DNA of 64,000 nucleotides from Ruegeria sp. EL01 (GCF_900313035.1 NZ_OMPS01000016.1:1-64000); one strand, 5' to 3'. Counted from the stretch's first letter, positions 19,813-31,714 are shown. The notes: generated by a model not told the origin, from the letters alone. Program-made: numbers and translations.

Positions 19813-20465
19813 TCGCTCTTTTGCTGCGTGATCTGAAACTGGCCTTTCGTGCCGGCGGCGGCTTTGGTCTGGGTCTGGCTTTTTTCCTGATTGTGACGGT
19901 TATGGTGCCGTTTGCCGTTGGCCCCCAGTCATCGCTGCTGGCCACAATCGCGGCGGGGGTGTTGTGGTTGGGGGCGCTTTTGGCGTGCCTATTGTCACTG
20001 GATCGTCTGTTGGCGCTGGATTGGGAGGACGGATCGCTGGATTTGCTGGCCACAGCACCTTTGCCGCTTGAAGCGGTCGTTACAGTCAAGGCGCTGGCCC
20101 ATTGGCTGACCACCGGATTGCCCTTGGTTTTGGCCGCTCCGATTCTGGGCGTGCTGTTGAATCTGCCTGTTCCGGGGTTCTTTTGGCTGATCGTCTCACT
20201 GTTGGTAGGTACCCCAGCCCTGAGCGTGATCGGGACGTTTGGCGCGGCCCTGACCGTGGGTCTGAAACGGGGCGGTCTGTTGCTGTCACTGCTGGTGCTG
20301 CCGCTTTATGTACCAACGTTGATTTTCGGGGCCGAGGTTGCCCGCCGCGGCGCGATCGGAATGGAGACGCAAACCCCTTTGCTGATGCTGGCTGGGATCA
20401 CGGCTGCGACCATTGCTTTGCTGCCATTCGCCAGTGCCGCCGTATTGCGGATCAATCTGCGGTGA
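19809..20465 (+). CDS. ccmB: Heme exporter permease CcmB
   Basis: 218 aa membrane subunit with six predicted TM helices. The N-terminus [17 protein letters not shown] is family-typical, and [11 protein letters not shown] and the Leu/Pro-rich helix [18 protein letters not shown] are recognisable. It pairs with CcmA in heme-loaded CcmE release. ATGA overlap with ccmA indicates translational coupling. Confidence 0.95.
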   Translation: MIALLLRDLKLAFRAGGGFGLGLAFFLIVTVMVPFAVGPQSSLLATIAAGVLWLGALLACLLSLDRLLALDWEDGSLDLLATAPLPLEAVVTVKALAHWLTTGLPLVLAAPILGVLLNLPVPGFFWLIVSLLVGTPALSVIGTFGAALTVGLKRGGLLLSLLVLPLYVPTLIFGAEVARRGAIGMETQTPLLMLAGITAATIALLPFASAAVLRINLR

Positions 20466-20526
20466 ACCGCCACAGCGTTGACCGATGTCAATTGAGAACA
20501 CCTCCGATTTGGACTAGATAAAACCC

Positions 20527-21300
20527 ATGTCAATCGCAGCCAAAGCCAACGCCCTATGGGAATACGCCAACCCGCGAAAATTTCTTGCAACCAGCGAGCG
20601 TGTCCTGCCGTTTTTCTGGATCACCTCCATGGTCTGTATCGGTGTTGGGCTGGTCTGGGGATTTTTCTTCACGCCGGACGACTATAAGCAAGGGTCGACG
20701 GTCAAGATCATCTACCTGCATGTCCCCGCGGCGCTGATGGCGATCAATTGCTGGTTGATGATGCTGGTGACGTCGCTGATCTGGCTGGTGCGCAGACACC
20801 ATGTCAGTGCGCTTGCGGCACGGGCGGCGGCCCCGATAGGGATCGTGATGACCCTGATTGCTCTGGTCACAGGGGCGATCTGGGGACAACCGATGTGGGG
20901 CACATGGTGGGCCTGGGACCCGCGGCTGACCTCCTTCTTGATCCTGTTTTTGTTCTATCTGGGTTATGTGGCCTTGTGGGAGGCGATCGAAGACCCGGAT
21001 ACGGCGGCCGATCTGACCTCGGTCCTGTGTCTGGTGGGATCGGTCTTTGCAGTCCTAAGCCGCTATGCAGTGAATTTCTGGAATCAGGGTCTGCATCAGG
21101 GGGCTTCGGTCCTTCGGGCCGGAGCGGTCACCGGTACAGATACCGAAGAGAAGGTCAGCAACATCTTTTTCTACCCGCTGCTGGTCTGCATCATCGGATT
21201 TGTGCTGCTGTTTGTGGCCCTGGTTCTGTATCGCACAGGCACCGAAATCCGGGCGCGCCGGATCAAGGCGTTGCTGGCACGGGAAAGGGTAGGCGGATGA
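20527..21300 (+). CDS. ccmC: Heme lyase/export protein CcmC
   Basis: 257 aa, six TM helices. The tryptophan-rich heme-handling motif WGQPMWGTWWAWDPRLTS lies near residues 118-135. Conserved His residues lie in the periplasmic loops (YLHVPAALMAINCW and NQGLHQGAS). It loads heme onto CcmE. A 61-bp gap separates it from ccmB and its last base overlaps ccmD. Confidence 0.96.
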   Translation: MSIAAKANALWEYANPRKFLATSERVLPFFWITSMVCIGVGLVWGFFFTPDDYKQGSTVKIIYLHVPAALMAINCWLMMLVTSLIWLVRRHHVSALAARAAAPIGIVMTLIALVTGAIWGQPMWGTWWAWDPRLTSFLILFLFYLGYVALWEAIEDPDTAADLTSVLCLVGSVFAVLSRYAVNFWNQGLHQGASVLRAGAVTGTDTEEKVSNIFFYPLLVCIIGFVLLFVALVLYRTGTEIRARRIKALLARERVGG

Positions 21301-21455
21301 TCCCTGATCTTGGAAAATACACTGATACAGTGCTGACGTCTTATGCGGCATCGATTTTGTTATTGGCGGCACTGATCGTGTTCAGCGTGCTGCGCGGGCG
21401 CAAAGTGCGGGCCGAGATGGAAAAGGTTGAACAAAGGATGACGCGCAATGGCTAA
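21297..21455 (+). CDS. ccmD: Heme exporter small protein CcmD
   Basis: 52 aa single-TM protein that stabilises the CcmABC complex. The ATG at 21297 overlaps the ccmC stop (ATGA). The product has one helix (about 13-32, YAASILLLAALIVFSVL), then a basic R-G-R-K-V-R segment and a charged tail, the usual CcmD layout. Its end overlaps the ccmG start by 8 bases. Assignment rests on position, size and topology, since the family is poorly conserved. Confidence 0.88.
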   Translation: MIPDLGKYTDTVLTSYAASILLLAALIVFSVLRGRKVRAEMEKVEQRMTRNG

Positions 21456-21990
21456 AATCTCGCCGCTGATGATTGCGCCGCCGCTGATTTTCGGTGCCTT
21501 TGCCGTTTTGGCCGGGATCGGGATGTTCCGCGACGATCCAAATGCCCTGCCGTCAGCCCGCGAGGGTCAGCCCGCGCCGCCAGTTGTTTTGACCGAGTTT
21601 CCGGGCAAATCGCTGTTTGACGACACGACCTTGCGCGACGGAGAGGTCAAGCTGGTCAACTATTGGGCCAGTTGGTGCGCGCCATGTCGGGCCGAGCACC
21701 CCAACCTAGAGGCGCTGTCGAATGAGGGCATCCCGGTCTATGGCATCAACTACAAAGATCAATTGGACAATGCCGAGGCTTTCCTGACCGAGTTGGGCGA
21801 CCCTTACGAAGCCATCGGTCGGGACGAGCAGGGGCGCATGGCACTGGACTGGGGTCTGTATGGCGTTCCCGAGACATATGTGATCGACGGCGAGGGTACC
21901 ATTATCCTGCGCTTTGCCGGGCCGGTTACGCAGCGCGTTATTAAGAACACGATCCGTCCTGCGTTGGAAAAGGCCGCTGGGCAAAACTGA
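21448..21990 (+). CDS. ccmG: Thiol:disulfide interchange protein CcmG/HelX
   Basis: 180 aa membrane-tethered periplasmic thioredoxin that keeps apocytochrome CxxCH cysteines reduced. N-terminal anchor (about 8-27), then a thioredoxin fold with active site WASWCAPC (about 74-81) and the family loop YGINYKDQ. The late VPETYVIDGEG holds the cis-Pro region. Last gene of the ccm set here; ccmE, ccmF and ccmH are not in the window. Confidence 0.95.
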   Translation: MAKISPLMIAPPLIFGAFAVLAGIGMFRDDPNALPSAREGQPAPPVVLTEFPGKSLFDDTTLRDGEVKLVNYWASWCAPCRAEHPNLEALSNEGIPVYGINYKDQLDNAEAFLTELGDPYEAIGRDEQGRMALDWGLYGVPETYVIDGEGTIILRFAGPVTQRVIKNTIRPALEKAAGQN

Positions 21991-21997
21991 TCTGGTT

Positions 21998-22699
21998 CTA
22001 CAACCGATAGCCTCCGGCAACGGTTAGGACCTCGCCGGTGATGAAAGCTGCCGCGTCCGAGGCCAGAAACCGCACGGTCTTGGCAATATCTTCCGGTGTT
22101 CCCGCGCGGCCCAGTGCCGTGTCCTTGACGAACAGGGCGGTCAGATCATCAGGGCGCGGGGCTTCGGGGATGTTTATCGCACCCGGAGCCACGGCATTGA
22201 CACGAATGCCATCTGGCCCCAGTTCCTTTGCCATCGCGCGGGTCCATAGGTTCAGGGCCGCTTTGCTAGCACCGTAGGTGACCGCGTCGCGCGGTGGCAG
22301 GACCGCGTTCATCGATGAGATGCTGACGATTGACGCATCCCGTTTGAGATGAGGCAGAGCGGCAGCCAGCAATGCGGCTGGCACCAGCAGGTTTAAATCA
22401 AGAATGGCGCGATGATCCTCGGCGCGAAAGCTTTCCTTCGGCGTTGAACACACAAGGCCAGCATTGTTCACGATGACGTCCAACTGCCCGAATTGGTCCA
22501 TCACCTTTGAAACTACCGCTTCCGGTTGGTCAGGCTTTGCCAGATCGGAGCGTATCGCCAAATTGTCGCCCCGTGTCAGGGTCTCGGCGGGTTCGGTCGA
22601 GAGGTAAGTGAAGGCCACCCGATGATCATCGCTCAGGTCTTCGACAATTGCGCGTCCGATGCCGCGCGCACCACCGGTTATCAAGGCTACTTTCTTCAT
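21998..22699 (-). CDS. SDR family oxidoreductase (FabG-like)
   Basis: 233 aa classical short-chain dehydrogenase. The cofactor motif TGGARGIG (about 8-15), NNAG (about 81-84) and the catalytic Ser plus YGASK (about 137-150) are present, as is the C-terminal ITGEVLTVAGG. Basic residues after beta-2 are unclear, so NADP versus NAD preference is open. The start at 22699 gives the standard N-terminus; the longer reading frame adds unrelated residues. Substrate unknown. It converges on ccmG. Confidence 0.85.
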   Translation of the reverse strand: MKKVALITGGARGIGRAIVEDLSDDHRVAFTYLSTEPAETLTRGDNLAIRSDLAKPDQPEAVVSKVMDQFGQLDVIVNNAGLVCSTPKESFRAEDHRAILDLNLLVPAALLAAALPHLKRDASIVSISSMNAVLPPRDAVTYGASKAALNLWTRAMAKELGPDGIRVNAVAPGAINIPEAPRPDDLTALFVKDTALGRAGTPEDIAKTVRFLASDAAAFITGEVLTVAGGYRL

Positions 22700-22763
22700 C
22701 CGAACAGCAGAGCGGTAAAATGTCTGAAACACAATGCCTTTTGACATGGAAGGCGTCACAAGA

Positions 22764-22789
22764 AAAGGGCGCCCGACCGGACGCCCTTT
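22764..22789 (-). terminator. Terminator after aconitase
   Basis: AAAGGGCG pairs with CGCCCTTT, with an inner CCG/CGG pairing. On the minus strand it is followed by TTTTCT. It separates acnA from the downstream SDR gene. Confidence 0.75.
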
Positions 22790-22810
22790 CGATCTGGTAC
22801 CCCAGACGTT

Positions 22811-25501
<2,691 letters not shown>

Positions 25502-25726
25502 CTGTGGCCTCCCTCTCAAATGACTTGGATTTTGGGATTCGCTGATCGTTATCTGCATCACCAGTGCCGTTGGTTCAAGGAGGAACAGCCAAACTGCGGC
25601 AATTTTTGTATACCATTGCACACATTTCAGTTGGAGCAGATGAGGCCAGCCTCAAGAAACCTTGATTGGTTGTTGAGTGGCAAAGGGTTTATTTCTGTCA
25701 CGCAACCCTTCCATTCGGGATACATC

Positions 25727-26428
25727 ATGTTCAGAGCCGCCGCCACGACAGCCGTCCTTTCCATCCTCCTCGCCTCGTCAGCAGCGGGCGAGGACAATCC
25801 CGTCGTGATCGAGCTGTTCACGTCACAAGGATGTTCATCCTGCCCCCCGGCAGACAGGATCATGCATGATCTGGTCAAACGCGATGATGTAATCGGACTG
25901 GCGCTGCATGTGGACTATTGGGACTATATTGGGTGGAAAGACGAGTTTGCCGATCCTGATCACACCGTGCGACAACGCGCCTACGCGCGGCAGGGCGGTC
26001 GGACCATGATTTACACGCCGCAAATGGTCGTAAATGGTCAGCATGACATCGTGGGTGCCAAATTCCGCGAATTGAACCAACTGATCGATACCCATCAGAA
26101 GGCCAGATCTGAAGCGTCAGTAACCGCAGTTCGGTCAGAAAACGAAGTGATTGTCGACGTCACGCCTGCTCAATTGCCCGCGGGCGCATCTTATGACGTG
26201 CGGATTGTTCAGTACGCCCCAATGCGTCACGCGTCGATCAGGCGGGGTGAACTGGCCGGGCACGAGTTGGACTATGCCAATGTTGTTGAGAATTGGCAGA
26301 TCGCCGGTCAATGGGATGGGCGCGCGGCGGAGCAATTCTCGACGGATTTGCCTTCGGACATGCCTGCGGTTGTGCTTATTCAACAGACGGGTCACGGCCC
26401 GATCGTTGCGGCGACCCGCGTGAAGTGA
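25727..26428 (+). CDS. DUF1223 periplasmic thioredoxin-like protein
   Basis: 233 aa with a clear signal peptide (residues 1-20, ending ASSAAG). Just after it comes VIELFTSQGCSSCPPAD, a CxxC motif of the DUF1223 family, which adopts a thioredoxin-like fold. Further family blocks are ALHVDYWDYIGWKDEF and YTPQMVVNG. A periplasmic redox role is plausible but unproven. The start at 25727 is chosen for the signal peptide; the upstream extension is not coding-like. Confidence 0.87.
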   Translation: MFRAAATTAVLSILLASSAAGEDNPVVIELFTSQGCSSCPPADRIMHDLVKRDDVIGLALHVDYWDYIGWKDEFADPDHTVRQRAYARQGGRTMIYTPQMVVNGQHDIVGAKFRELNQLIDTHQKARSEASVTAVRSENEVIVDVTPAQLPAGASYDVRIVQYAPMRHASIRRGELAGHELDYANVVENWQIAGQWDGRAAEQFSTDLPSDMPAVVLIQQTGHGPIVAATRVK

Positions 26429-27352
26429 TTACGGCATATCTTCGGGCTGTACGCCAAGACCGTTCCAGCTTTTCCAACGACGATGAACCCAGAACCATTG
26501 TCCCATATGCTGGCGGACCACTTTCTCAAGATCGTCAGTGATGAACTGCGTCATGGTTTTGGGATCGCTATGTTCAACGGGCTCATGCAGCATTATTTCG
26601 AAATCGATGCCATTGGGCTGGCGAATGGCGTAGCAGGGGAGCATCACCGCGTTGTATTTAATGGCCAGCTCCGCGTTTAGCACGGAGGTTACTGCCGGTT
26701 TCCCGAAGAACATCAGCTCTTCACCGCCCTGTGCGTGCAAGTCCGAAACGATCGCAATGATACCGTTCTTTTTGAGCGACCGGACCATTTCGACCATGCC
26801 ACGGCGCCCTTGTTCGAACATTGGCGCGCCGGTTTTGAAGAAAGCCTCGACATAGGCTTCGTTGAAATAGGGGTTGGCCATCCGGCGAAACAGGCAGCCA
26901 ATTGGCTGGCCGCTGTGCGCCTGCAGCGCAATGCGCGCTGCGAGATAATGTCCAAAATGCGCGGTAATCATCATTACCGGTCGTCCGTCGGCAAGGGCAG
27001 CGTCAAAGGCGGCGACACCCGGGCCCGAGATTTTGGCTGTCTTTTGGCGTTCCGTGAAATCCTCGGGCGAGAAATGTTCCATGATCGCCCGCCCGGCATT
27101 ATCGGGCACTGCGCTGCAGATCCGTTTGACCTCAGATTCAGGCAAGTCCGGACAGGTCAGTTTCAGGTTTCGGCGCACACGTGTGCGAAATCCCACCACG
27201 GGGGCAAGGCCACGCATGATGGCCCCCATTGTTGTGATGCGCCGTTCATAGGGCAGCATGTGCATCGCGCCAATGACCCCCTTAAGGAACAAACTGGCGA
27301 CATAGTATTTTCCAAGCTCAAACCTGCTGAGCTCCGACTTTTCGACGGGCAT
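26429..27352 (-). CDS. Lysophospholipid/lipid A acyltransferase family protein (LpxL/HtrB-like)
   Basis: 307 aa inner-membrane-associated acyltransferase. The family's early catalytic block appears as MMITAHFGHYLAARIAL (about 128-144), with His but not the textbook HX4D; the central GCLFRRMANP and the late VHRRWKS are LpxL-type blocks. A hydrophobic N-terminal stretch (about 15-35) may anchor it. Candidate reactions are secondary acylation of lipid A or of a lipid precursor such as an ornithine lipid. It converges on the DUF1223 gene, with stops directly adjacent. Confidence 0.75.
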   Translation of the reverse strand: MPVEKSELSRFELGKYYVASLFLKGVIGAMHMLPYERRITTMGAIMRGLAPVVGFRTRVRRNLKLTCPDLPESEVKRICSAVPDNAGRAIMEHFSPEDFTERQKTAKISGPGVAAFDAALADGRPVMMITAHFGHYLAARIALQAHSGQPIGCLFRRMANPYFNEAYVEAFFKTGAPMFEQGRRGMVEMVRSLKKNGIIAIVSDLHAQGGEELMFFGKPAVTSVLNAELAIKYNAVMLPCYAIRQPNGIDFEIMLHEPVEHSDPKTMTQFITDDLEKVVRQHMGQWFWVHRRWKSWNGLGVQPEDMP

Positions 27353-27490
27353 GGAGGCGTCTCACCGCGTGTTGCGAATTGCTGAACCAGACATATATCC
27401 CGGCGCTCGCAACCTCAAGCGTGCACTTTCGGGATGGGTTCCGACGGCATCAGGTAAGCGAAAAATACAGCTAAGTCACTGTAGTTAAAA

Positions 27491-28591
27491 TTAACTATCC
27501 TCGTTTTCCTCATCTGTTTCAATCAAGGAGATCGCCCCATTCTCAACCATATTGCGAATGACACCTACGATCTGTGTCATCGCATCTTCCGCTTCCGATT
27601 GCTTGACACGACCACGCTCAGCAATTTCTTCCCGTATGTTGTCGGCCATGCGTGAGGACATGCTGGATAGCAAAAACTCGACCGATGTCTTGTCATCATC
27701 GGCAGCGGCGCCGGCCAAAGCGGCGACCAGAACGGGTTGATCCAGGTCCCTGAGAATCGCGGGCACGTCCCGGGCCACGATGCGGCTTGAGATATGGGCA
27801 AATGTGAAAATCGACTGCCGCACGACACTGGCGAATTCTGAATCCTCTTCATCCAATGCGGTCAGCAATCCATCCCGGGTTGTTGAGGCGGATTGATTGA
27901 GGATTGCGCCGACCCGAGCCCCCGGACCATCGGTAAACGCTTGCGCTGGACGTTGATCCAGCTGGGCTGCCAGCGACCAGCCGATGCGTTCAACCGCTTC
28001 GGGGGTCACATTGGCGGTTTTTGCGACGGCATATGTGATCCGGCGGGCGATCGGACCGGGCAGAAGGCCCAGCAACTGCGCGGCTTTCGCAGTTTCCAAT
28101 TTGGACAGCATAACGGCTGCCACTTCGGTGCTTTCGGCCCGTGCCATTGCCGCCAGATCCTCGGTCGAAACCTCGCGGAGGCGCTGCCATGGGTCACCGA
28201 TCTGGCGAACGCCGGCAACTTTGCGCAATCGGGCAGCCGTCGCCGGGGCAATTTTGCCGTTGATCGCGTCCAATGCGCTGGCAAGTCCATGAGGAAACGA
28301 CAGCCCAACGTTGTCCAAGGCGTCGCCGAATTCTTGCGCAACCGAATCCAATGTGACGCGGTCTACAAGACCCATCTGACCTAGTTGATGTGTCAGCTTT
28401 TCCTGCAAATCGTCCGGCAGATCTTCCAATGGGATATCTGCGCCTTCGTTCAGCAAAAGGCGCACAACAATCGCTGCTTTTTGCCGGTTGTTGAGCGCCC
28501 GGGGCACGACGCGGGGCGTCGTGCCATCGCCATCGGCGACCGGAGGTCTCGCCCCCGGTGCCATCTGTATCAAAGCGTTTGTGTCCTGCAT
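27491..28591 (-). CDS. FliG-family flagellar motor switch protein
   Basis: 366 aa. The N-terminal part (about 35-110, NNRQKAAIVVRLL) matches the FliG start domain. The C-terminal half carries the charged ridge region FTFAHISSRIVARDVPAILRDLDQPVLVAALAG followed by SSRMADNIREEIAERGRVKQSEAEDAMTQIVGVIRNM. In FliG this domain meets the MotA stator and sets rotation. The middle domain is divergent, without a clear EHPQR motif, and the gene sits away from any flagellar operon in this window. An unusual Pro-rich leader of about 30 residues precedes the domain. Confidence 0.8.
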   Translation of the reverse strand: MQDTNALIQMAPGARPPVADGDGTTPRVVPRALNNRQKAAIVVRLLLNEGADIPLEDLPDDLQEKLTHQLGQMGLVDRVTLDSVAQEFGDALDNVGLSFPHGLASALDAINGKIAPATAARLRKVAGVRQIGDPWQRLREVSTEDLAAMARAESTEVAAVMLSKLETAKAAQLLGLLPGPIARRITYAVAKTANVTPEAVERIGWSLAAQLDQRPAQAFTDGPGARVGAILNQSASTTRDGLLTALDEEDSEFASVVRQSIFTFAHISSRIVARDVPAILRDLDQPVLVAALAGAAADDDKTSVEFLLSSMSSRMADNIREEIAERGRVKQSEAEDAMTQIVGVIRNMVENGAISLIETDEENEDS

Positions 28592-28658
28592 CTGCCTGCG
28601 GTGCCAATATGAGTTCCACAGGCAGAATACGGAGAGTCGGGTAAAGAAAGACTGAAGC

Positions 28659-29198
28659 TTAGTAGCTGTACGTCAGCCCGGTCTGGATCGCTTCACGCAA
28701 AGACGCTTCGGCCCAGGTTCCTTCGCCACCACGCGCCTTGATTTCGCGCCACTGTTCAATGGCAAGATCGGTTTTGCCTTCGGAAATAAAGCCCTGAGCC
28801 ATATAGCTGCGGGCAAGGATATTGTCCGGATTGGTCGTGATCGCGTTTTCATAGAACGTGTTGGCCAGTTCCAACTCACCCATCTTTCGGTAAGTAAAAC
28901 CCCAATACGTCAGGACCCGATCGTCGTCTTGGTCCATGATGCGCAGAATGCCCTGCGCGTTACCATACTGACCATCATAGGCCAGCTCGCGCACCGCATC
29001 ATACAATTGATCTTCAGTGAAATTGCTTTTGTCTGGCTTGACGCACCGGCCCGCCGCTTCGTCAAAAACGCGTCCAAACAGGCACTTCTTGGTCGTATTG
29101 GTGGGCTTGGGCGGGTTGCTGTCACCACCTGCGGCGTGAACAACAGGGGCAAAGGCAAAAGCTTGCAAGGCAATCGCGGAAGCTAGTACGAGGCGCAT
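28659..29198 (-). CDS. Secreted TPR protein with a Cys-pair motif
   Basis: 179 aa with a signal peptide (about 1-22, ending VVHA). A short Pro-rich linker and the motif C-x2-G-x2-F-D-x5-C (residues 39-52) follow. TPR-like helices occupy about 65-165, including TYRKMGELELANTFYENAITTNPDN and YMAQGFISEGKTDLAIEQW. It is probably periplasmic. The same 14-residue Cys motif occurs in the tiny gene just upstream on the same strand. Function unknown. Confidence 0.75.
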   Translation of the reverse strand: MRLVLASAIALQAFAFAPVVHAAGGDSNPPKPTNTTKKCLFGRVFDEAAGRCVKPDKSNFTEDQLYDAVRELAYDGQYGNAQGILRIMDQDDDRVLTYWGFTYRKMGELELANTFYENAITTNPDNILARSYMAQGFISEGKTDLAIEQWREIKARGGEGTWAEASLREAIQTGLTYSY

Positions 29199-29301
29199 TT
29201 TTCTACTCCGTTCTCGGGGCTGTTTTAAAAATCATAGCGTGATCTTCAGAAAAGCTAACACCGGCTCGACGGATTTTATTCACAATCAGGACAATTAATT
29301 G

Positions 29302-29454
29302 TCAGCTGTTGACGGTTTTCTGGCAGCTTTGGCTTTCACTGTCCCATGAAGCGCCCGGAGCGCAGGATTGGGTCTGCTTGGAATGGCCACTGCACGCAAG
29401 GCTGGCGAATGCCACGCATATAAGCGCGAATGCGCATAGGACGGTTCGGATCAT
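29302..29454 (-). CDS. Small secreted Cys-motif protein, 50 aa
   Basis: A 50-codon gene with a GAGGGAG ribosome site about 7 bases before the ATG at 29454. A hydrophobic signal (residues 2-19) ends in ASLAC, either a weak lipobox or a signal peptidase I site, leaving a mature peptide of about 30 residues. That peptide holds C-x2-G-x2-W-D-x5-C, with exactly the spacing found in the downstream TPR protein. Both genes lie on the minus strand, 103 bp apart. Function unknown; the motif vaguely recalls CBM14-type chitin-binding pairs. Confidence 0.6.
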   Translation of the reverse strand: MIRTVLCAFALICVAFASLACSGHSKQTQSCAPGASWDSESQSCQKTVNS

Positions 29455-29509
29455 GGTGGTTCTCCCTCAAGGAAAATGCCGGTCGAGGGTAACGCATTTT
29501 TGCCAACCT

Positions 29510-29543
29510 GGCAAAAGATCAAGGCCCGGACTGAAACCGGGCC
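29510..29543 (-). terminator. Terminator after purB
   Basis: A perfect 7-bp stem GGCCCGG/CCGGGCC with a 7-base loop lies 26 bases past the purB stop. On the minus strand it is followed by TTGATCTTTT. Confidence 0.65.
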
Positions 29544-29568
29544 CGACAGAACATTTTAAAAACGGTGT

Positions 29569-30873
29569 TTAATCGCCGAACACACGTGCGAAAATGGTAT
29601 CGACATGTTTGGTGTGATAGCCGAGGTCGAATTTTTCTTCGATTTCCTCGGGGCTCAACGCGGCGACTACGTCCGCATCACCCAAAAGCTCGGTTTTGAA
29701 ATCCTTGCCTTCTTCCCAAACCTTCATGGCATTGCGCTGAACCAGACGATAGGCGTCTTCGCGGCTGACACCCGCTTGGGTCAGGGCCAGCAGCACGCGC
29801 TGGCTCATGACCAGACCGCGGAACTTGTTCATGTTGGCCAACATGTTGTCGGGGTAGACCACCAGCTTGTCGATGACACTGGTCAGGCGCGACAGGGCGA
29901 AATCCAGCGTGACAGTCGAGTCGGGGCCGATGTTACGCTCGACAGACGAGTGAGAAATGTCGCGCTCATGCCAGAGCGCTACGTTTTCCATCGCAGGCAC
30001 TACGGCCATGCGCACCAGACGGGCCAAGCCGGTCAGGTTCTCGGTCAGGACCGGGTTGCGCTTATGCGGCATGGCCGACGACCCCTTTTGACCCTTCGAG
30101 AAAAACTCTTCGGCCTCCAGAACCTCGGTCCGCTGCATGTGGCGGATTTCGGTGGCGACGTTTTCGATGCTGCTGGCAATGACGCCTAGCGTCGCAAAGA
30201 ACGCTGCATGACGGTCGCGCGGGATCACTTGCGTGCTGATTGGCTCGGGGACGAGACCCAGCTGGTCACAGACATGTTCTTCGACGCGCGGGTCGATATT
30301 GGCGAATGTGCCGACGGCGCCGGAAATGGCGCCAGTTGCAATCTCGGCACGGGCATCGCGCATGCGGGACAGGTTGCGATCCATCTCGGCATAGAAACGT
30401 GCGAAAGTCAGACCCATGGTGGTGGGTTCCGCATGGATGCCATGGCTGCGGCCGATACGGACAGTTTCTTTGTGTTCAATCGCGCGACGTTTCAGAGCAG
30501 CCAGCAGACCTTCGAGATCGGCGATCAGAATGTCAGCGGCGCGGGTCAGTTGAACGTTAAAACATGTGTCCAGCACGTCGGAGCTGGTCATGCCCTGATG
30601 AACAAACCGCGCCTCGTCACTGCCCACATGCTCGGCCAGATGCGTCAGGAACGCGATGACATCGTGTTTGGTGACAGCTTCGATCTCGTCGATGCGGGCA
30701 ACGTCAAACTCCACATCCTTGGCCTTCCACACCGCCTCGGCGTTCTCGCGCGGGATTACGCCCAGATCCGCCATGGCGTCGCAGGCATGCGCCTCAATCT
30801 CGTACCAGATGCGGAACTTGGTCTTCGGCGACCAGATGGCGACCATGTCGGGGCGGGAATAACGTGGAATCAT
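29569..30873 (-). CDS. purB: Adenylosuccinate lyase
   Basis: 434 aa fumarase/aspartase-superfamily enzyme acting twice in purine synthesis (SAICAR to AICAR, adenylosuccinate to AMP). The signature SSAMPHKRNP (about residues 260-270) with the flexible catalytic Ser loop is present, as are RIGRSHG and MTSSDVLDTC. The start MIPRYSRPDM at 30873 is the family norm; an in-frame ATG ten codons earlier is also possible. Confidence 0.97.
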   Translation of the reverse strand: MIPRYSRPDMVAIWSPKTKFRIWYEIEAHACDAMADLGVIPRENAEAVWKAKDVEFDVARIDEIEAVTKHDVIAFLTHLAEHVGSDEARFVHQGMTSSDVLDTCFNVQLTRAADILIADLEGLLAALKRRAIEHKETVRIGRSHGIHAEPTTMGLTFARFYAEMDRNLSRMRDARAEIATGAISGAVGTFANIDPRVEEHVCDQLGLVPEPISTQVIPRDRHAAFFATLGVIASSIENVATEIRHMQRTEVLEAEEFFSKGQKGSSAMPHKRNPVLTENLTGLARLVRMAVVPAMENVALWHERDISHSSVERNIGPDSTVTLDFALSRLTSVIDKLVVYPDNMLANMNKFRGLVMSQRVLLALTQAGVSREDAYRLVQRNAMKVWEEGKDFKTELLGDADVVAALSPEEIEEKFDLGYHTKHVDTIFARVFGD

Positions 30874-30962
30874 TGGCAGCGGCACCTTTTTGTGATTTGG
30901 CATGAGGCGATGGCGCGGGGTTTAAACCCACGCGCACAAGGGAACAAGGCACGAGTTCACGA

Positions 30963-31295
30963 ATGAGACGGTTTGCCCTGATTTTAGCGATCTGGCCAGG
31001 GCTTCTGGCAGCGGAAGAGTTTCGCAAACTGTCTGGCGACGAAATCCTTGAGGCGCTATCCGGGCGCAAGCTTACCTATGGCGAGGGTATATGGCAGACC
31101 TTCGACGACACGATGCTGACGCAGTATTATTCGGGGCGTCCCAGCTCGGGCCGCTGGGCAGTGCGGGAGGATCGCTATTGCTCGCTCTGGCCACCTTCCG
31201 ATCTTTGGTCCTGCTACGACGTTCAGAAAAGCGGCGATACCCTTCGTTTCATTGATGATGCTGGTGGGTCAACTGACGGAATGTACGACAAGTGA
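30963..31295 (+). CDS. Small exported protein, unknown function
   Basis: 110 aa with a signal peptide (about 1-17, LAIWPGLLAA). The mature part has LSGDEILEALSGRKLTYGEG and two Cys residues within YCSLWPPSDLWSCYD that could form a disulfide. The pattern of an interrupted 'eal' helix and WAVREDRYCSxWP recurs in small periplasmic proteins of Roseobacters, but I cannot assign a role. Its stop overlaps the start of the following gene, suggesting coupling. Confidence 0.7.
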   Translation: MRRFALILAIWPGLLAAEEFRKLSGDEILEALSGRKLTYGEGIWQTFDDTMLTQYYSGRPSSGRWAVREDRYCSLWPPSDLWSCYDVQKSGDTLRFIDDAGGSTDGMYDK

Positions 31296-31714
31296 GCATG
31301 CCAAGCCGATTGTCCGATTTTGAAGGGCGCTGGAGCCTGACACGTACCATCCGTGACGCAAGGGCTGGGCAGATCGTGCAGGCAACAGGTCAGGCCGACC
31401 TGCGCCAGACAGATGGCGGTTTGATCTATGAGGAAGAGGTGAAGCTGCGCATTCCGGGACAGCCGGAAATGACCGGCACACGCCGATACCTATGGCGTGA
31501 CGCGGGCGATCTCATCGCAATTCACTTTGACGACGACCGGTACTTTCATGCGCTGAAACTGGGCGTGACAAAGGCCCGAGATCACCATGATTGCCCGCCT
31601 GACAGTTACGACGCAGCCTATGATTTTCGAACATGGCCGCGTTGGAATGTGCGTTGGGTCGTGTCCGGACCGCGAAAATCCTATGAAATGCACACGGAAT
31701 ATATGCTGCGATAG
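31292..31714 (+). CDS. DUF6314 family protein
   Basis: 140 aa single-domain protein. The marks of the DUF6314 family are the N-terminal LSDFEGRWSLTRTIRDARAGQ, a central TRRYLWRDAGDLIAIHFDDDRYFH and the C-terminal HDCPPDSYDAAYDF...WVVSGPRKSYEM. The fold looks like a small lipocalin-type beta barrel. A GTG at 31292 or an ATG at 31298 may start translation; both overlap or abut the upstream stop. Role unknown. Confidence 0.72.
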   Translation: MSMPSRLSDFEGRWSLTRTIRDARAGQIVQATGQADLRQTDGGLIYEEEVKLRIPGQPEMTGTRRYLWRDAGDLIAIHFDDDRYFHALKLGVTKARDHHDCPPDSYDAAYDFRTWPRWNVRWVVSGPRKSYEMHTEYMLR

